Below are positions 31,765 through 39,458 of a DNA stretch of 48,600 nucleotides, one piece after another (within the stretch, counting starts at the first letter, position 1; every line of letters starts with the position of its first letter). The notes beneath the pieces were generated by a model. The model had not been told where the DNA came from, did no database searches, and was given only the letters and a program-made list of their open reading frames with translations. The translations under genes and the position numbers were made by a program. Source of the DNA: Gemmatimonas sp. (lineage in GTDB: Bacteria > Gemmatimonadota > Gemmatimonadetes > Gemmatimonadales > Gemmatimonadaceae). Location of the stretch: contig JAAVWC010000025.1 in assembly GCA_023910675.1 (NCBI GenBank), positions 1 to 48,600 of the forward strand. The letters run 5' to 3'.

Positions 31765-31965
31765 ATGCACCCTCTAGGACTCGAACCTAGAACCTACAGC
31801 CACGGGAACACCGTAGCCAACGGCCAAACGCCGCTCTTCACTCAGGTTAGCGCGGGAAACCGTCTCGCGCAACGGCCGAAGCGCCCCCGAACCGCCGCGC
31901 AAAAGGGTGACGAAGGGGTGACGGCGCATACGTCTGTCCTGCTCACGAGCGGGGTGGCCGCATGA
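31765..31965 (+). CDS. Doubtful ORF running across attP
   Basis: A 66-residue frame starts at ATG 31765 with HPLGLEPRTYS, a peptide that arises whenever a tRNA T-arm is read in antisense, so the start is probably artefact. Its stop overlaps the next ATG (ATGA), which leaves a small chance of translation. CAACGGCC occurs twice downstream (31818-31825, 31870-31877). Confidence 0.2.
   Translation: MHPLGLEPRTYSHGNTVANGQTPLFTQVSAGNRLAQRPKRPRTAAQKGDEGVTAHTSVLLTSGVAA
31766..31797 (-). other. attP core: tRNA 3'-end segment
   Basis: On the minus strand this reads as a tRNA T-arm and acceptor strand: CTAGG-TTCGAGT-CCTAG (five-pair stem, seven-base T-loop with TTCGA), then AGGGTGC and a discriminator A. 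The complete pairing and the position 18 bases after the integrase stop identify the attachment site core. The identity looks like tRNA-Arg (acceptor GCACCCT-type, variable loop AGGTT), tentative. No CCA is encoded. Confidence 0.8.
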
Positions 31966-33107
31966 CCATGTCCCTCCTCTCCCTGAAAGTCCGCAACTTC
32001 CTGCGGATCGAAGCCGCCGAGATCACGCCCGATGGGGCGGTGGTCGAGATCAGCGGCGCCAACGAAGCGCTGATCGAAGTCGACCTCGAGGAGCTGCGGA
32101 TCAAGCTGGTGATCCGGCCGGATCGCTCGACTGTTTTGACCGTCACCAACGCCGAAGGATTCAAGGCCAGCTCGCCCCAGAAGCTGCTCGACGGCCTGTA
32201 CTCCAAGCTGATCGACCCGCTCGCGTTCGCCCGCCTCACCCCGAAGCAGCAGCGGGACACCGTCGCCGAGATGGCCGGCTTGTCGGCCATGTTGGACGAG
32301 CTCGCCGACGTGAACCGGGACCTCAAGGCGGCGCAGGCGCGCCTCGACGCCATGCCGGAAGTGGCGGCGGTGGAGCCGGTCGACGTGTCGGCGACGTTGG
32401 CGGAGATCCGGGACGCGCGGGAAGAGAACCGCGTAGCGGAAGCGCTTGCCGCCCGCCTCGCGCAGCTGCAGTCGCAAGCCGCAGGCGCACGTGAGGTGGC
32501 CGAGCGGAAGCGAGCGCAGGCACACGCTCTGCTGGTCGAAGCCGAACAGTGTGACGGGCAAGCCTCGGTGCTGGACGCATCGGCTTCACTCATCGTGGTC
32601 CCGGCCGCTGTCGACCTCACCCCACTCGAGCGCCGCCTCGAAGACGCCGAGACGATCAACGCGCAGGCCCGCGCCTACGCCGACCGCGAGTTCCTCGCCA
32701 AGACCGTCGCCGACTACGCGGCCGAATCGCAGGCGCTCACCGACGCCCTCACCGCCCGCGAAGCCGAGCGGAAGGCCGTGATCGAAGCCGCCGACCTGCC
32801 CATCGACGGGCTCGGCTTCGGCGACGACTGCATCATGTTCAACGGAGTGCCGTTCGACCAGGCGTCTAACGCGGAGCAGCTCCGCATCAGTGCCGCGATC
32901 GCCATGGCCATGAACCCGAAGCTGCGTGTGCTCATCGTGCGCGAAGGCTCGCTGATGGACGCCTCGTCGCTGCGAATGCTGACCGAGATGGCGGAAGAGC
33001 GCGGGTTCCTTGTCCTGGCCGAGACTGTAGACGAATCCGGCGACGTCGGCGTGTACATCGAAGAGGGGCGCGTGGCGGCGGTCAATGGGCAGGCGGTGGC
33101 GGCATGA
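31962..33107 (+). CDS. SMC/SbcC-like protein without a P-loop
   Basis: The protein has 381 residues. The start (SLLSLKVRNFLRIEAAEITP, DGAVVEISGAN) is the strand that normally leads to the Walker A of phage RecF/SbcC-like ATPases. Here EALIEVDLEELRIKL follows at once, so the P-loop and its helix (about 35 residues) are missing. The DPLAFARLTPKQQRDTV motif, a coiled coil (about residues 105-270), a signature-like region (VPFDQASNAEQLRISAAIAM) and a Walker B-like LRVLIVREGSLMD remain. ATP binding is unlikely. Starts ATG 31962 or 31968. Confidence 0.75.
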   Translation: MTMSLLSLKVRNFLRIEAAEITPDGAVVEISGANEALIEVDLEELRIKLVIRPDRSTVLTVTNAEGFKASSPQKLLDGLYSKLIDPLAFARLTPKQQRDTVAEMAGLSAMLDELADVNRDLKAAQARLDAMPEVAAVEPVDVSATLAEIRDAREENRVAEALAARLAQLQSQAAGAREVAERKRAQAHALLVEAEQCDGQASVLDASASLIVVPAAVDLTPLERRLEDAETINAQARAYADREFLAKTVADYAAESQALTDALTAREAERKAVIEAADLPIDGLGFGDDCIMFNGVPFDQASNAEQLRISAAIAMAMNPKLRVLIVREGSLMDASSLRMLTEMAEERGFLVLAETVDESGDVGVYIEEGRVAAVNGQAVAA

Positions 33108-33235
33108 CCACCCTCGCCTCCCGACCAGAGACCCTCGAGCCCGACGCCGCGGGCTTCATCCGCGAGTACCGCGCCATCGGTTTGGCCGACGTAAATGACA
33201 CGCCGTGGTCGTCGAAGGCCCGGAGTCAAGCATGA
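33104..33235 (+). CDS. Small protein, unknown
   Basis: The protein has 43 residues. The ATG overlaps the previous stop and the stop overlaps the next ATG (both ATGA), which is the main support. The sequence (AGFIREYRAIGLADVNDTPW) has no known motif. Confidence 0.5.
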   Translation: MTTLASRPETLEPDAAGFIREYRAIGLADVNDTPWSSKARSQA

Positions 33236-33435
33236 TCGCCCTTACCCCCGAAGGACTCGCCACCACACTCGCCGCCCTCGTGTTCATCGTGGCGTTCATG
33301 GCCGTCCATGCGCGACGCCAGCGCCGCAACGAAGCCCGCGCGCAGTACCAGCGCGGCGAAGAGAGCAAGCACGTCGCACGCCTCAAAGCCGACGTGCTCG
33401 AAACCATCAACTGTGATGTGCGGAGGTTCTCATGA
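33232..33435 (+). CDS. Single-span membrane protein
   Basis: The protein has 67 residues with one N-terminal span (LATTLAALVFIVAFMAVHA), then a basic helical part (RRQRRNEARAQYQRGEESKH). It is type III/N-out in likely topology. Overlaps both neighbours; function unknown. Confidence 0.6.
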   Translation: MIALTPEGLATTLAALVFIVAFMAVHARRQRRNEARAQYQRGEESKHVARLKADVLETINCDVRRFS

Positions 33436-33704
33436 TCCGCGACGACATCTTCGCCCTCGCCGTCATGGCTGTCGTGTTCGTCGGCTGCGCCATCGCTGAG
33501 GCGCTCACGAAGCCCGTCGCCACATGGGACGACGACGCCCTCGCCCGCCGCATGGCCGAAGCGCAGACTGACGATCCGCTGTGCGATGACTGCGGACGCG
33601 TGACCGTCGTGCGCGAGCTCGTCATGCGCGAGCGCGCGGCCCTCTTGCTCTGCGCCCGGTGCGCGGATCTCACGAAGTATCAGCGGAAGGAGAGTGTGGC
33701 GTGA
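33432..33704 (+). CDS. Membrane-anchored zinc-ribbon protein
   Basis: The protein has 90 residues. A membrane span (IFALAVMAVVFVGCAIAEAL) is followed by a CDDC...CARC ribbon (LCDDCGRVT and LLCARCADL), a probable zinc-binding fold on the cytoplasmic side. No known family. It follows another membrane gene by ATGA. Confidence 0.6.
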   Translation: MIRDDIFALAVMAVVFVGCAIAEALTKPVATWDDDALARRMAEAQTDDPLCDDCGRVTVVRELVMRERAALLLCARCADLTKYQRKESVA

Positions 33705-34468
33705 AGACCCCGATGATTGACCGCGTGATCGGCGAACCGATGACGCTATGGAAGCTGACACATGAGCACTGGGTCAAGTTGGCGGACGAACTTCGCGCCG
33801 TGCTCGCGGAGCGGGATGTACTGCGTACCGAGAACGCAACGTTGCAGGCTGCTCGCACCCCCACCCCGCCGCGCCGGTTGCGGGAGTACAAGGGCGTGAC
33901 GTATGACCCGAAGGAGGAAGTGAACACCGCAGATTACCGTAATGCGGTGAGCGGCGAAGGCCCACTTGCGTATACATGGCACGACAAGCCGCATCGGTTG
34001 CTTTACGACCTGTGTACAGAACTCGACACCCTCGCCGCCGAGCGCGACGTGACGGAAAGGCTGGTGTCCGCGCAACATGACGTGCTGGTCGCGATGAAAG
34101 CATTCGACGCCGCGGCGGTGGAGAAGTACGCCGCAATCTCAGCACACATGCACCAAGTGCACGAGGCCTTGGGAGGCACAGATACGGTGCTGACACTGGA
34201 AGCAGCGCAACACATTGTTGCCAAGCTGGACGCGGCGGTAAGGGAGCGAGATGACGCCGACGACGCATTGGCCGCGTGCCAAGCACAGGCGGCGGGGACG
34301 ATTGCCCAACTCCGCGAGAAGCTGGCCGAAGCGGAGCGGCGTGCTCTCAATCTGCTTGCGGTTGTTCACCGTGACGGGGGGCAGCACACGTCAACCGTTG
34401 GGTTCGCGGAATCGTGCACCGAAGCGGAAGCGGTAGTCGTTGCGCTCCGCAAGAAGTTGGGGGAGTGA
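33701..34468 (+). CDS. Coiled-coil protein, unknown
   Basis: The protein has 255 residues and starts with GTG; GGAAGGAG is about nine bases upstream. Two coiled-coil regions (residues ~20-55 and ~200-235) flank a part with REYKGVTYDPKEEVNTADYR and LLYDLCTELDTLAAERDVTE. Possible role in host takeover, not demonstrated. Base usage is lower in GC than neighbours. Confidence 0.6.
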   Translation: MKTPMIDRVIGEPMTLWKLTHEHWVKLADELRAVLAERDVLRTENATLQAARTPTPPRRLREYKGVTYDPKEEVNTADYRNAVSGEGPLAYTWHDKPHRLLYDLCTELDTLAAERDVTERLVSAQHDVLVAMKAFDAAAVEKYAAISAHMHQVHEALGGTDTVLTLEAAQHIVAKLDAAVRERDDADDALAACQAQAAGTIAQLREKLAEAERRALNLLAVVHRDGGQHTSTVGFAESCTEAEAVVVALRKKLGE

Positions 34469-34668
34469 TGGCGACCTACAAGATTGTGGACACAGGTCAG
34501 CTCGACATCCTCAACGATGCCGGTGAGTGGATCACCCGCGTGCATATCTGCGGCGGCGACACCGCAAAGATGACGCACGAGGCGATGCAGGAGCTAGCCG
34601 ACTTCGCGGAGAGCTTGCCTCGCAGGATGCACCTGAAGAACACCCCCACCCGAGGGCCGCAGCCGTGA
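34468..34668 (+). CDS. Small protein, unknown
   Basis: The protein has 66 residues: a beta start (TYKIVDTGQLDILNDAGEWI) and a helix (AMQELADFAESLPRRM). The TGATG junction joins it to the previous gene. It ends in GPQP, encoded by a 19-base sequence repeated at the end of the next gene. Confidence 0.55.
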   Translation: MATYKIVDTGQLDILNDAGEWITRVHICGGDTAKMTHEAMQELADFAESLPRRMHLKNTPTRGPQP

Positions 34669-35267
34669 GCACCCTGACCGCAACCCAAGAACAGCAGATC
34701 GCCGCGTGGCTCGCCGCGCATCCGACCCTCACGGCCGGCGTCGGCACCGCCGAAGCGGCGTGCAGTGTCGCCGCGATTAATCTCGGACTGACGGGCACAC
34801 TCACGGACAGCATCCCGCCGTGTATGTCGCGCGTGGTGGGGCGCTGGATTATCGTAGTACAGGACCGGATGCCGTCGGACATCCGCAATAGCGTCGAGTG
34901 GCGCGCCTTGCTGCCGCTGGCCGCTGGCACGGGGAGAGGCCACGAAAGTGAACACCTCGCTGTCGTGCTGTCGTGGATGTGGGACACGCTCGCGTTGCTC
35001 CAGCCGCTCGCGGATCGGCGTGGCTTTGGTGCGGAGTGGCGGCGAATGGTGTTTGCTCGGACGACTGAGAGTGCGAGAGCCGCATACGCAGACGCAGCCG
35101 CATACGCAGACGCAGCCGCATACGCAGCCGCATACGCATACGCAGCTGCAGACGCATACGCAGCCGCCAGTGCGGCGTTTTGGCGAGACGCCGATCCGGT
35201 TGGGTGTCTCCGTCGTCTGGTCGCGGTCACGGATGCGCGGGCGATGGCGGGAGGGCCGCAGCCGTGA
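34665..35267 (+). CDS. Protein with Ala/Tyr/Asp repeat region
   Basis: The protein has 200 residues and starts with GTG. The N-terminal 130 residues (QQIAAWLAAHPTLTAGVGTA, VQDRMPSDIRNSVEWRALLP) look like a phage accessory family of unknown function. Residues ~140-170 are made of AAYADA and AAYA units, probably an amphipathic helix. The C-terminus (WRDADPVGCLRRLV) resumes normal sequence. The gene lies between two exact 19-base repeats. Confidence 0.6.
   Translation: MSTLTATQEQQIAAWLAAHPTLTAGVGTAEAACSVAAINLGLTGTLTDSIPPCMSRVVGRWIIVVQDRMPSDIRNSVEWRALLPLAAGTGRGHESEHLAVVLSWMWDTLALLQPLADRRGFGAEWRRMVFARTTESARAAYADAAAYADAAAYAAAYAYAAADAYAAASAAFWRDADPVGCLRRLVAVTDARAMAGGPQP
35079..35168 (+). repeat. 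18-base tandem repeat in coding sequence
   Basis: GCCGCATACGCAGACGCA is present twice in exact tandem (35079-35096, 35097-35114), followed by 12- and 6-base variants to about 35168. It codes for Ala, Tyr and Asp units. Copy number could change by slippage without altering frame. Confidence 0.8.
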
Positions 35268-35704
35268 GCGAGAGAGAGGAAGCATTAAAAGCGATAGCCG
35301 CCGCGAATGCGGTAGTCGGAGAGCTATGCGAAGGGCATCGCCAGTGGATCATGAGCATACCAGCGCGTCCCGATTTTGACCCTGACCTTGTGATCGGGAA
35401 CGCGCTACACCTTGCCGAAAAGATGATCCGCGCACTGGAAGCACAGCTCGCGCACGAAGAGGCAGAAAACGCGGTGAGTGAGGAACTGATTAAGCGATCC
35501 CGCACGCGCATCGCCGCCCTCGAAGCCCGCGCCGAGGCGCGGGTGTGCGAGTGGACGTTGGACGACCCCGACTTCGGGGCGTGGCACACCGGCTGCGGGC
35601 ACCTATTCGAGTTCATCGCGGACGGACCGTCCGAGAACGGCGCGAAGTTCTGCCAGTATTGCGGCGGAACGCTGAACGCCCTCACCGGAGGCGCGAGCGC
35701 ATGA
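35264..35704 (+). CDS. Helical protein with C-terminal zinc-ribbon
   Basis: The protein has 146 residues and starts with GTG. A helical N-terminal half (ANAVVGELCEGHRQWIMSI, LHLAEKMIRALEAQLAHEE) precedes a possible zinc site made of VCEWTLDDPDFGAWHTGCGH and FCQYCGG. Unknown function. Coupled to the flanking genes. Confidence 0.6.
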   Translation: MSEREEALKAIAAANAVVGELCEGHRQWIMSIPARPDFDPDLVIGNALHLAEKMIRALEAQLAHEEAENAVSEELIKRSRTRIAALEARAEARVCEWTLDDPDFGAWHTGCGHLFEFIADGPSENGAKFCQYCGGTLNALTGGASA

Positions 35705-36009
35705 GTGGAGGATCATACGACTACGTGTCCTACCGCTTCCACGCGGCAGCCGACGAACTGCGGTCACGACACAGTGAGCCGCATGTCATTGCACTGTCGC
35801 GGCTGCTTGATCGGATCGGCGTGGTCATGCACGACATCGAATGGGCTGATTCGTGTGATACCGCGTGGAACGATGCATTAGACAAGAGCATCCGTAGTGT
35901 CATCACGCCAGGCGATGAACTGACAGCCGCACTGGACGCCGCTAGGATCGCCAACGACCGATTGAGCGCAGCCATTCGCCATGTGGAGGGGATGACCGAT
36001 GCCATCTAA
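35701..36009 (+). CDS. Helical protein, unknown
   Basis: The protein has 102 residues starting MSGGSYDYVSYRFHAAADEL. This beginning recurs in a phage family of unknown function with a helical body (LLDRIGVVMHDIEWADSCD). It starts with ATGA overlap. Confidence 0.6.
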   Translation: MSGGSYDYVSYRFHAAADELRSRHSEPHVIALSRLLDRIGVVMHDIEWADSCDTAWNDALDKSIRSVITPGDELTAALDAARIANDRLSAAIRHVEGMTDAI

Positions 36010-36310
36010 CCGGCTCTGGTGCCGCGAGTGCGAAAACCACGTCAGCCCTGACTACCCGCACTCCTGCTACAACGCGCAACAGGTCCGCGCCGTGCGGGAC
36101 GCGGAGGCGGCGGTGGTGGGTATCGCCGAACACGTTGTAAGCAAACTCGATATCAGGCGCATCGACGGAGACGTGGTGTACTTCGGCTTGACCGAAACAC
36201 AAACGCTCGTCGCGCTTGAAGAAGCCGTCCGCGCCCTCCACGCGGCGCGAGGGCACAGCCCCCAGGATGCCGAAGGCATCACGCGGCAGGGGGTGCAGGA
36301 TGGCGCGTGA
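35999..36310 (+). CDS. Small protein with Cys/His N-terminus
   Basis: The protein has 103 residues. The start (LWCRECENHVSPDYPHSCYN) has C-x2-C and H/C that may bind zinc, and the rest is helical. It overlaps the prior gene by 11 bases. Function unknown. Confidence 0.55.
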   Translation: MPSNRLWCRECENHVSPDYPHSCYNAQQVRAVRDAEAAVVGIAEHVVSKLDIRRIDGDVVYFGLTETQTLVALEEAVRALHAARGHSPQDAEGITRQGVQDGA

Positions 36311-36653
36311 CATCACCGTCACCAGCTACCTGCCGACGCTGCTCGCCGTCCGCCCGAGGCTCGTCAATGCCATCAACCGGATCGACGCGTATCAGGTGCT
36401 CTGCCTGCGCACCGAATGGGGCACCGAGGACACCGCCGAGCAGCAAACCGGCGCCTTTCACACGGTCTGCGCGTGCGTCATCGCAGCGGCGAACCAGCTC
36501 GATCTCATGCCGGAAGAACGCGCGGCGCTCGTGAGAAAGCTGGGAACCGCTCGCATCGAAAACGAAGGGCTGCGCGCCACGAATGACAGGCTGCGCTCCG
36601 ACAAACAACACTTAGAAGCCGCCCTGGTGCGACTGACGGCGGAGATGACATGA
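36300..36653 (+). CDS. Coiled-coil protein, unknown
   Basis: The protein has 117 residues. The body (VTSYLPTLLAVRPRLVNAIN) leads to a C-terminal coiled coil (IENEGLRATNDRLRSDKQHL). It overlaps the previous gene by 11 bases. No family recognised. Confidence 0.6.
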   Translation: MARDITVTSYLPTLLAVRPRLVNAINRIDAYQVLCLRTEWGTEDTAEQQTGAFHTVCACVIAAANQLDLMPEERAALVRKLGTARIENEGLRATNDRLRSDKQHLEAALVRLTAEMT

Positions 36654-36958
36654 CCATGACACCGAAACTGGTAGCCACCGCCCGCCGCACCGATCCCGAG
36701 ACCTCGCACGAGGCGGCGCAGCGCATCACCGCGAAGCTGTCACAGCTGCAGGCGCGCGTGCTTGTCGCCGTCGCCGAGTTTGGCGAGCAGGGCGCGACGG
36801 CGGGAGAGGTTGAAGACCTGCCGCAGTTCGATGACTGCGGCTTCTCCACGGTTCGTAAGAGATTGGGGGAACTTGCCCGCGCCGGTCGCCTGCACACGAA
36901 CGGCAAGCGCGACGGTATGACGGTCTATGTGGCGCTGGCGCAGGAGGTGGCCGCGTGA
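36650..36958 (+). CDS. Winged-helix DNA-binding protein
   Basis: The protein has 102 residues. It has the TDPETSHEAAQRI opening common in phage wHTH proteins, then a helix-turn-helix (GATAGEVEDLPQFDDCGFST, VRKRLGELARAGRLH) and a wing (GMTVYVAL). It probably regulates or takes part in replication of phage DNA. Coupled to the next wHTH gene by GTGA. Confidence 0.7.
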   Translation: MTMTPKLVATARRTDPETSHEAAQRITAKLSQLQARVLVAVAEFGEQGATAGEVEDLPQFDDCGFSTVRKRLGELARAGRLHTNGKRDGMTVYVALAQEVAA

Positions 36959-37482
36959 GCGCATCCCAAACGACCGGTTCCCGTTTATTCGCGATGGTGT
37001 CGGCCGAAGAAGGGCGCACCACGTCCGCGCTGGCGGCGCTGCTCGGTCAACGCTCGGCGAACGTGTCGTCCACGCTCAAGGACATCGAGCGCAATGGCTG
37101 GATTGTCAGCCGGTTGGAAAATCGCACCGGAGCCCGTGGCGCCCCGTTTTTCGCCCGCTGGTACCTCACGGAGAAGGGGCGCACCGTGCCCTATCCGGCG
37201 ATGCCGTACATGGACACGCCAGATCGGATCATGGCGCTGCTCGGCGAGAGCGCGGTGCCAGTCGAAGCCGTGGCGCAGCAATTGGGGCGCAGTTATCACA
37301 CCGTCCGCTCCGCTGTTCGGCGGATGCAGGAGCGCGCCGACGTGGAGACATACACCGAGCGCGGTGTGCTCTATGTCCGCAGGCCGCTCGGCGAACTCGA
37401 AGACGATGGATGGCAGCCGCCGACGCAGTACATGAGCGCGGCGCGGGCGTATGCGTTGGGGTTGAAGGGGGCGGCGGCGTGA
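36955..37482 (+). CDS. Tandem winged-helix protein
   Basis: The protein has 175 residues and starts with GTG. Two wHTH domains: TTSALAALLGQRSANVSSTL with the wing GAPFFARWYLT (residues ~20-75), then VEAVAQQLGRSYHTVRSAVR with RGVLYVRRPLG (residues ~95-145). It resembles MarR/DnaD-type regulators. It may control the replication module downstream. Stop overlaps the next GTG. Confidence 0.7.
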   Translation: MSASQTTGSRLFAMVSAEEGRTTSALAALLGQRSANVSSTLKDIERNGWIVSRLENRTGARGAPFFARWYLTEKGRTVPYPAMPYMDTPDRIMALLGESAVPVEAVAQQLGRSYHTVRSAVRRMQERADVETYTERGVLYVRRPLGELEDDGWQPPTQYMSAARAYALGLKGAAA

Positions 37483-37694
37483 CGATTCGCTCCCACTACC
37501 AGCACTCCCTCGCCATCGTGCGCGCCGTCCTACACGGCGTGCCCCTGACCGCGAACCGCGCCGAGTGCGAAGCGCGCCTGTTCTCGCACTATCCGTACGG
37601 CCAACGCGCGGGCGATCCGCACAAGGCGTGGCGCAAGGCGGTGCGGACCATTCTGGATGCGCGGCAGTTTGAGCGCGAACTGGTGACGAGATGA
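37479..37694 (+). CDS. Small basic protein, unknown
   Basis: The protein has 71 residues and starts with GTG. Helical and basic (LAIVRAVLHGVPLTANRAE, AWRKAVRTILDARQFEREL). Coupled both sides. Function unknown. Confidence 0.55.
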   Translation: MTIRSHYQHSLAIVRAVLHGVPLTANRAECEARLFSHYPYGQRAGDPHKAWRKAVRTILDARQFERELVTR

Positions 37695-37972
37695 CCATCG
37701 ACTACGAAACCATCCTCCACGATCACGGCCTCGTGGCGATGGCGGCCACCGACCAAGAGAAGTCGCTCGCCATCGAAGTGATGCAGCTCCGGTCCATCAT
37801 CGCGCACGGCCACGAACACCACGACGTGCGGACCCTCCGCAACGTGCAGGAGCAGAAGAACAAGGTGGTCGCCGCCGCTGAACGCGTGGCCGATGATCCG
37901 TCCATGCTGGTCACGCTGTTCGGGGCGGTGAAGGAGTTGTGGCGGATTACGGGGGAGCCATGCAAGAACTGA
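37691..37972 (+). CDS. Helical protein upstream of the methyltransferase
   Basis: The protein has 93 residues (EKSLAIEVMQLRSIIAHGHE, VRTLRNVQEQKNKVVAAAER). No motif. It overlaps the methyltransferase start by 13 bases. Confidence 0.6.
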   Translation: MTIDYETILHDHGLVAMAATDQEKSLAIEVMQLRSIIAHGHEHHDVRTLRNVQEQKNKVVAAAERVADDPSMLVTLFGAVKELWRITGEPCKN

Positions 37973-39105
37973 CCTACGCCGAACTCTTCGCCGGTGCCGG
38001 TGGCCTCTCAATGGGTCTGGAAGCCGCCGGCTTCCACGCCATCGCACACGCCGAAATCGAACCGCACGCCCGCGCCGTATTGCGTCACCGCTGGCCAGAA
38101 ACGCGCCTCGACGGTGATGTCACGCAGATCAACGGCGCTGACTATAGCGGCTGCACCCTGCTGAGTGGCGGAAGTCCGTGCCAGGACTTGAGCGTAGCCG
38201 GCAAGCGCGCCGGACTGGGCGGCGCTCGCTCGGGATTGTTTTACGACCAAGTGCGCACCTGGAACGAGTCCGGAGCGCCATACCTCTTGTGGGAGAACGT
38301 CGCCGGTGCCCTCTCATCCAACCACGGCAAAGATTTCGCCGCTGTCCTATCAGCCCTCGTGGGAGCCACCATCACTGTTCCCGCGGACGGATGGCGCGGC
38401 GGCGGTGTGGCAGCAGGACGTGAAGCCGTGGCCGCGTGGCGCGTGCTTGACCTGCAACACTTCGGACCACCACAACGCCGCGTTAGAGTCTTTGTCCTCG
38501 CTGCTCGAACCGGCGGCGTCGATCCCGCCCAAGTACTGGCTCTCGGCGAAGGCGTGTGCGGGCATTCTTCGCCGCGCAGCCAAGCGCGGGAAAAAACTCC
38601 CGTCGGCCTTATTGGACGCTTTGAAGGCGGCAGCGTAGGCACGCTGGAGACCCGACCGCAGCGGGCTGGCGCGCATGAGGCGGCGCAAGGGCATGTCATT
38701 GCGTTCGGCGCAAACAACAGCGCATCGCAAGGCGACAGCGTGAGCGAGGACGGCACGGGACGGGGGACGCCGATTGTGGTTCCCACCCTGAGCATGGGCG
38801 CCCATACAGCAGGGCCAGGCAGCAACGGACAGGATGCGCTGCAATACGCGGCGATTACGACGGCGTTTGCGGGCCGACCCCGCCGCCTCACGCCGAAGGA
38901 GTGCGAGCGGTTGATGGGCTGGCCCGACGATCACACGAGCTACGGCACCCGAGAGGACGGCACCGTCTACGAGTTGAGCGATACGGCGCGATACCGCCTT
39001 TGTGGAAATGGGGTCGGGAGCGTGCAGGTGCAGTGGATCGCCGAGCGACTGGCGGCGGCGGTGACCGCGCAGCAAAACGGCCCCCTTATTCAGGGGGCCG
39101 CATGA
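37960..39105 (+). CDS. dcm: DNA cytosine-5 methyltransferase
   Basis: The protein has 381 residues. Conserved motifs in order: I (LFAGAGGLSMGLEAAG), IV with catalytic Cys in GGSPCQDLSVAGKR, VI (WENVAGAL), VIII (QRRVRVFVLA), IX (RRLTPKECERLMGWPDDHT) and X (GNGVGSVQ). Start ATG 37960 has GGGGGAG upstream. The target sequence cannot be read from the motifs. No restriction enzyme partner is adjacent, so it is an orphan enzyme that may protect phage DNA or change regulation. Confidence 0.9.
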   Translation: MQELTYAELFAGAGGLSMGLEAAGFHAIAHAEIEPHARAVLRHRWPETRLDGDVTQINGADYSGCTLLSGGSPCQDLSVAGKRAGLGGARSGLFYDQVRTWNESGAPYLLWENVAGALSSNHGKDFAAVLSALVGATITVPADGWRGGGVAAGREAVAAWRVLDLQHFGPPQRRVRVFVLAARTGGVDPAQVLALGEGVCGHSSPRSQAREKTPVGLIGRFEGGSVGTLETRPQRAGAHEAAQGHVIAFGANNSASQGDSVSEDGTGRGTPIVVPTLSMGAHTAGPGSNGQDALQYAAITTAFAGRPRRLTPKECERLMGWPDDHTSYGTREDGTVYELSDTARYRLCGNGVGSVQVQWIAERLAAAVTAQQNGPLIQGAA

Positions 39106-39458
39106 TTGTCGGCAAAGCCGAACTGCGGCAGGCGATCGTAGACGCCGAGACGCTCGCCACGCGCATTCGCGACGATGCGCGCCCGCTCACGATGCCAGAG
39201 CGCCGCACGGCCGCGCATCTGCAGATGACCCCCGCCATGAACTACAAAGAAGCCACCGGCGTCCGCGCCCTCTCGGACCTGACGGCGAACCGGCTGCCAA
39301 CGCGGAGCGGTGCGCTCACCGACACGGAGCTGGTGACCGTGGCCGAACATCTCGGCAAGCACGCGAGCGAGAACCGCTCCCTCACACTGACCCCGCGCAT
39401 GTGCGGGCGGCTCGCGGACGCGCTGTTGGAGTGTGTGAATCGCACGGGGGAGCCATGA
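39102..39458 (+). CDS. Hypothetical protein after the methyltransferase
   Basis: The protein has 118 residues, starting MIVGKAELRQAIVDAETLATR. Middle helices with RRTAAHLQMTPAMNYKEATG. No recognised family. ATGA overlap to its neighbours. Confidence 0.55.
   Translation: MIVGKAELRQAIVDAETLATRIRDDARPLTMPERRTAAHLQMTPAMNYKEATGVRALSDLTANRLPTRSGALTDTELVTVAEHLGKHASENRSLTLTPRMCGRLADALLECVNRTGEP

Larger units (their letters stand above)
34652..35269 (+). repeat. 19-base direct repeats flanking one gene
   Basis: GAGGGCCGCAGCCGTGAGC occurs at 34652-34670 and again at 35251-35269. Each copy spans the end of one gene and the GTG start of the next. The exact match at both borders of the gene at 34665-35267 suggests a cassette exchange or duplication by short homology. 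Confidence 0.75.
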
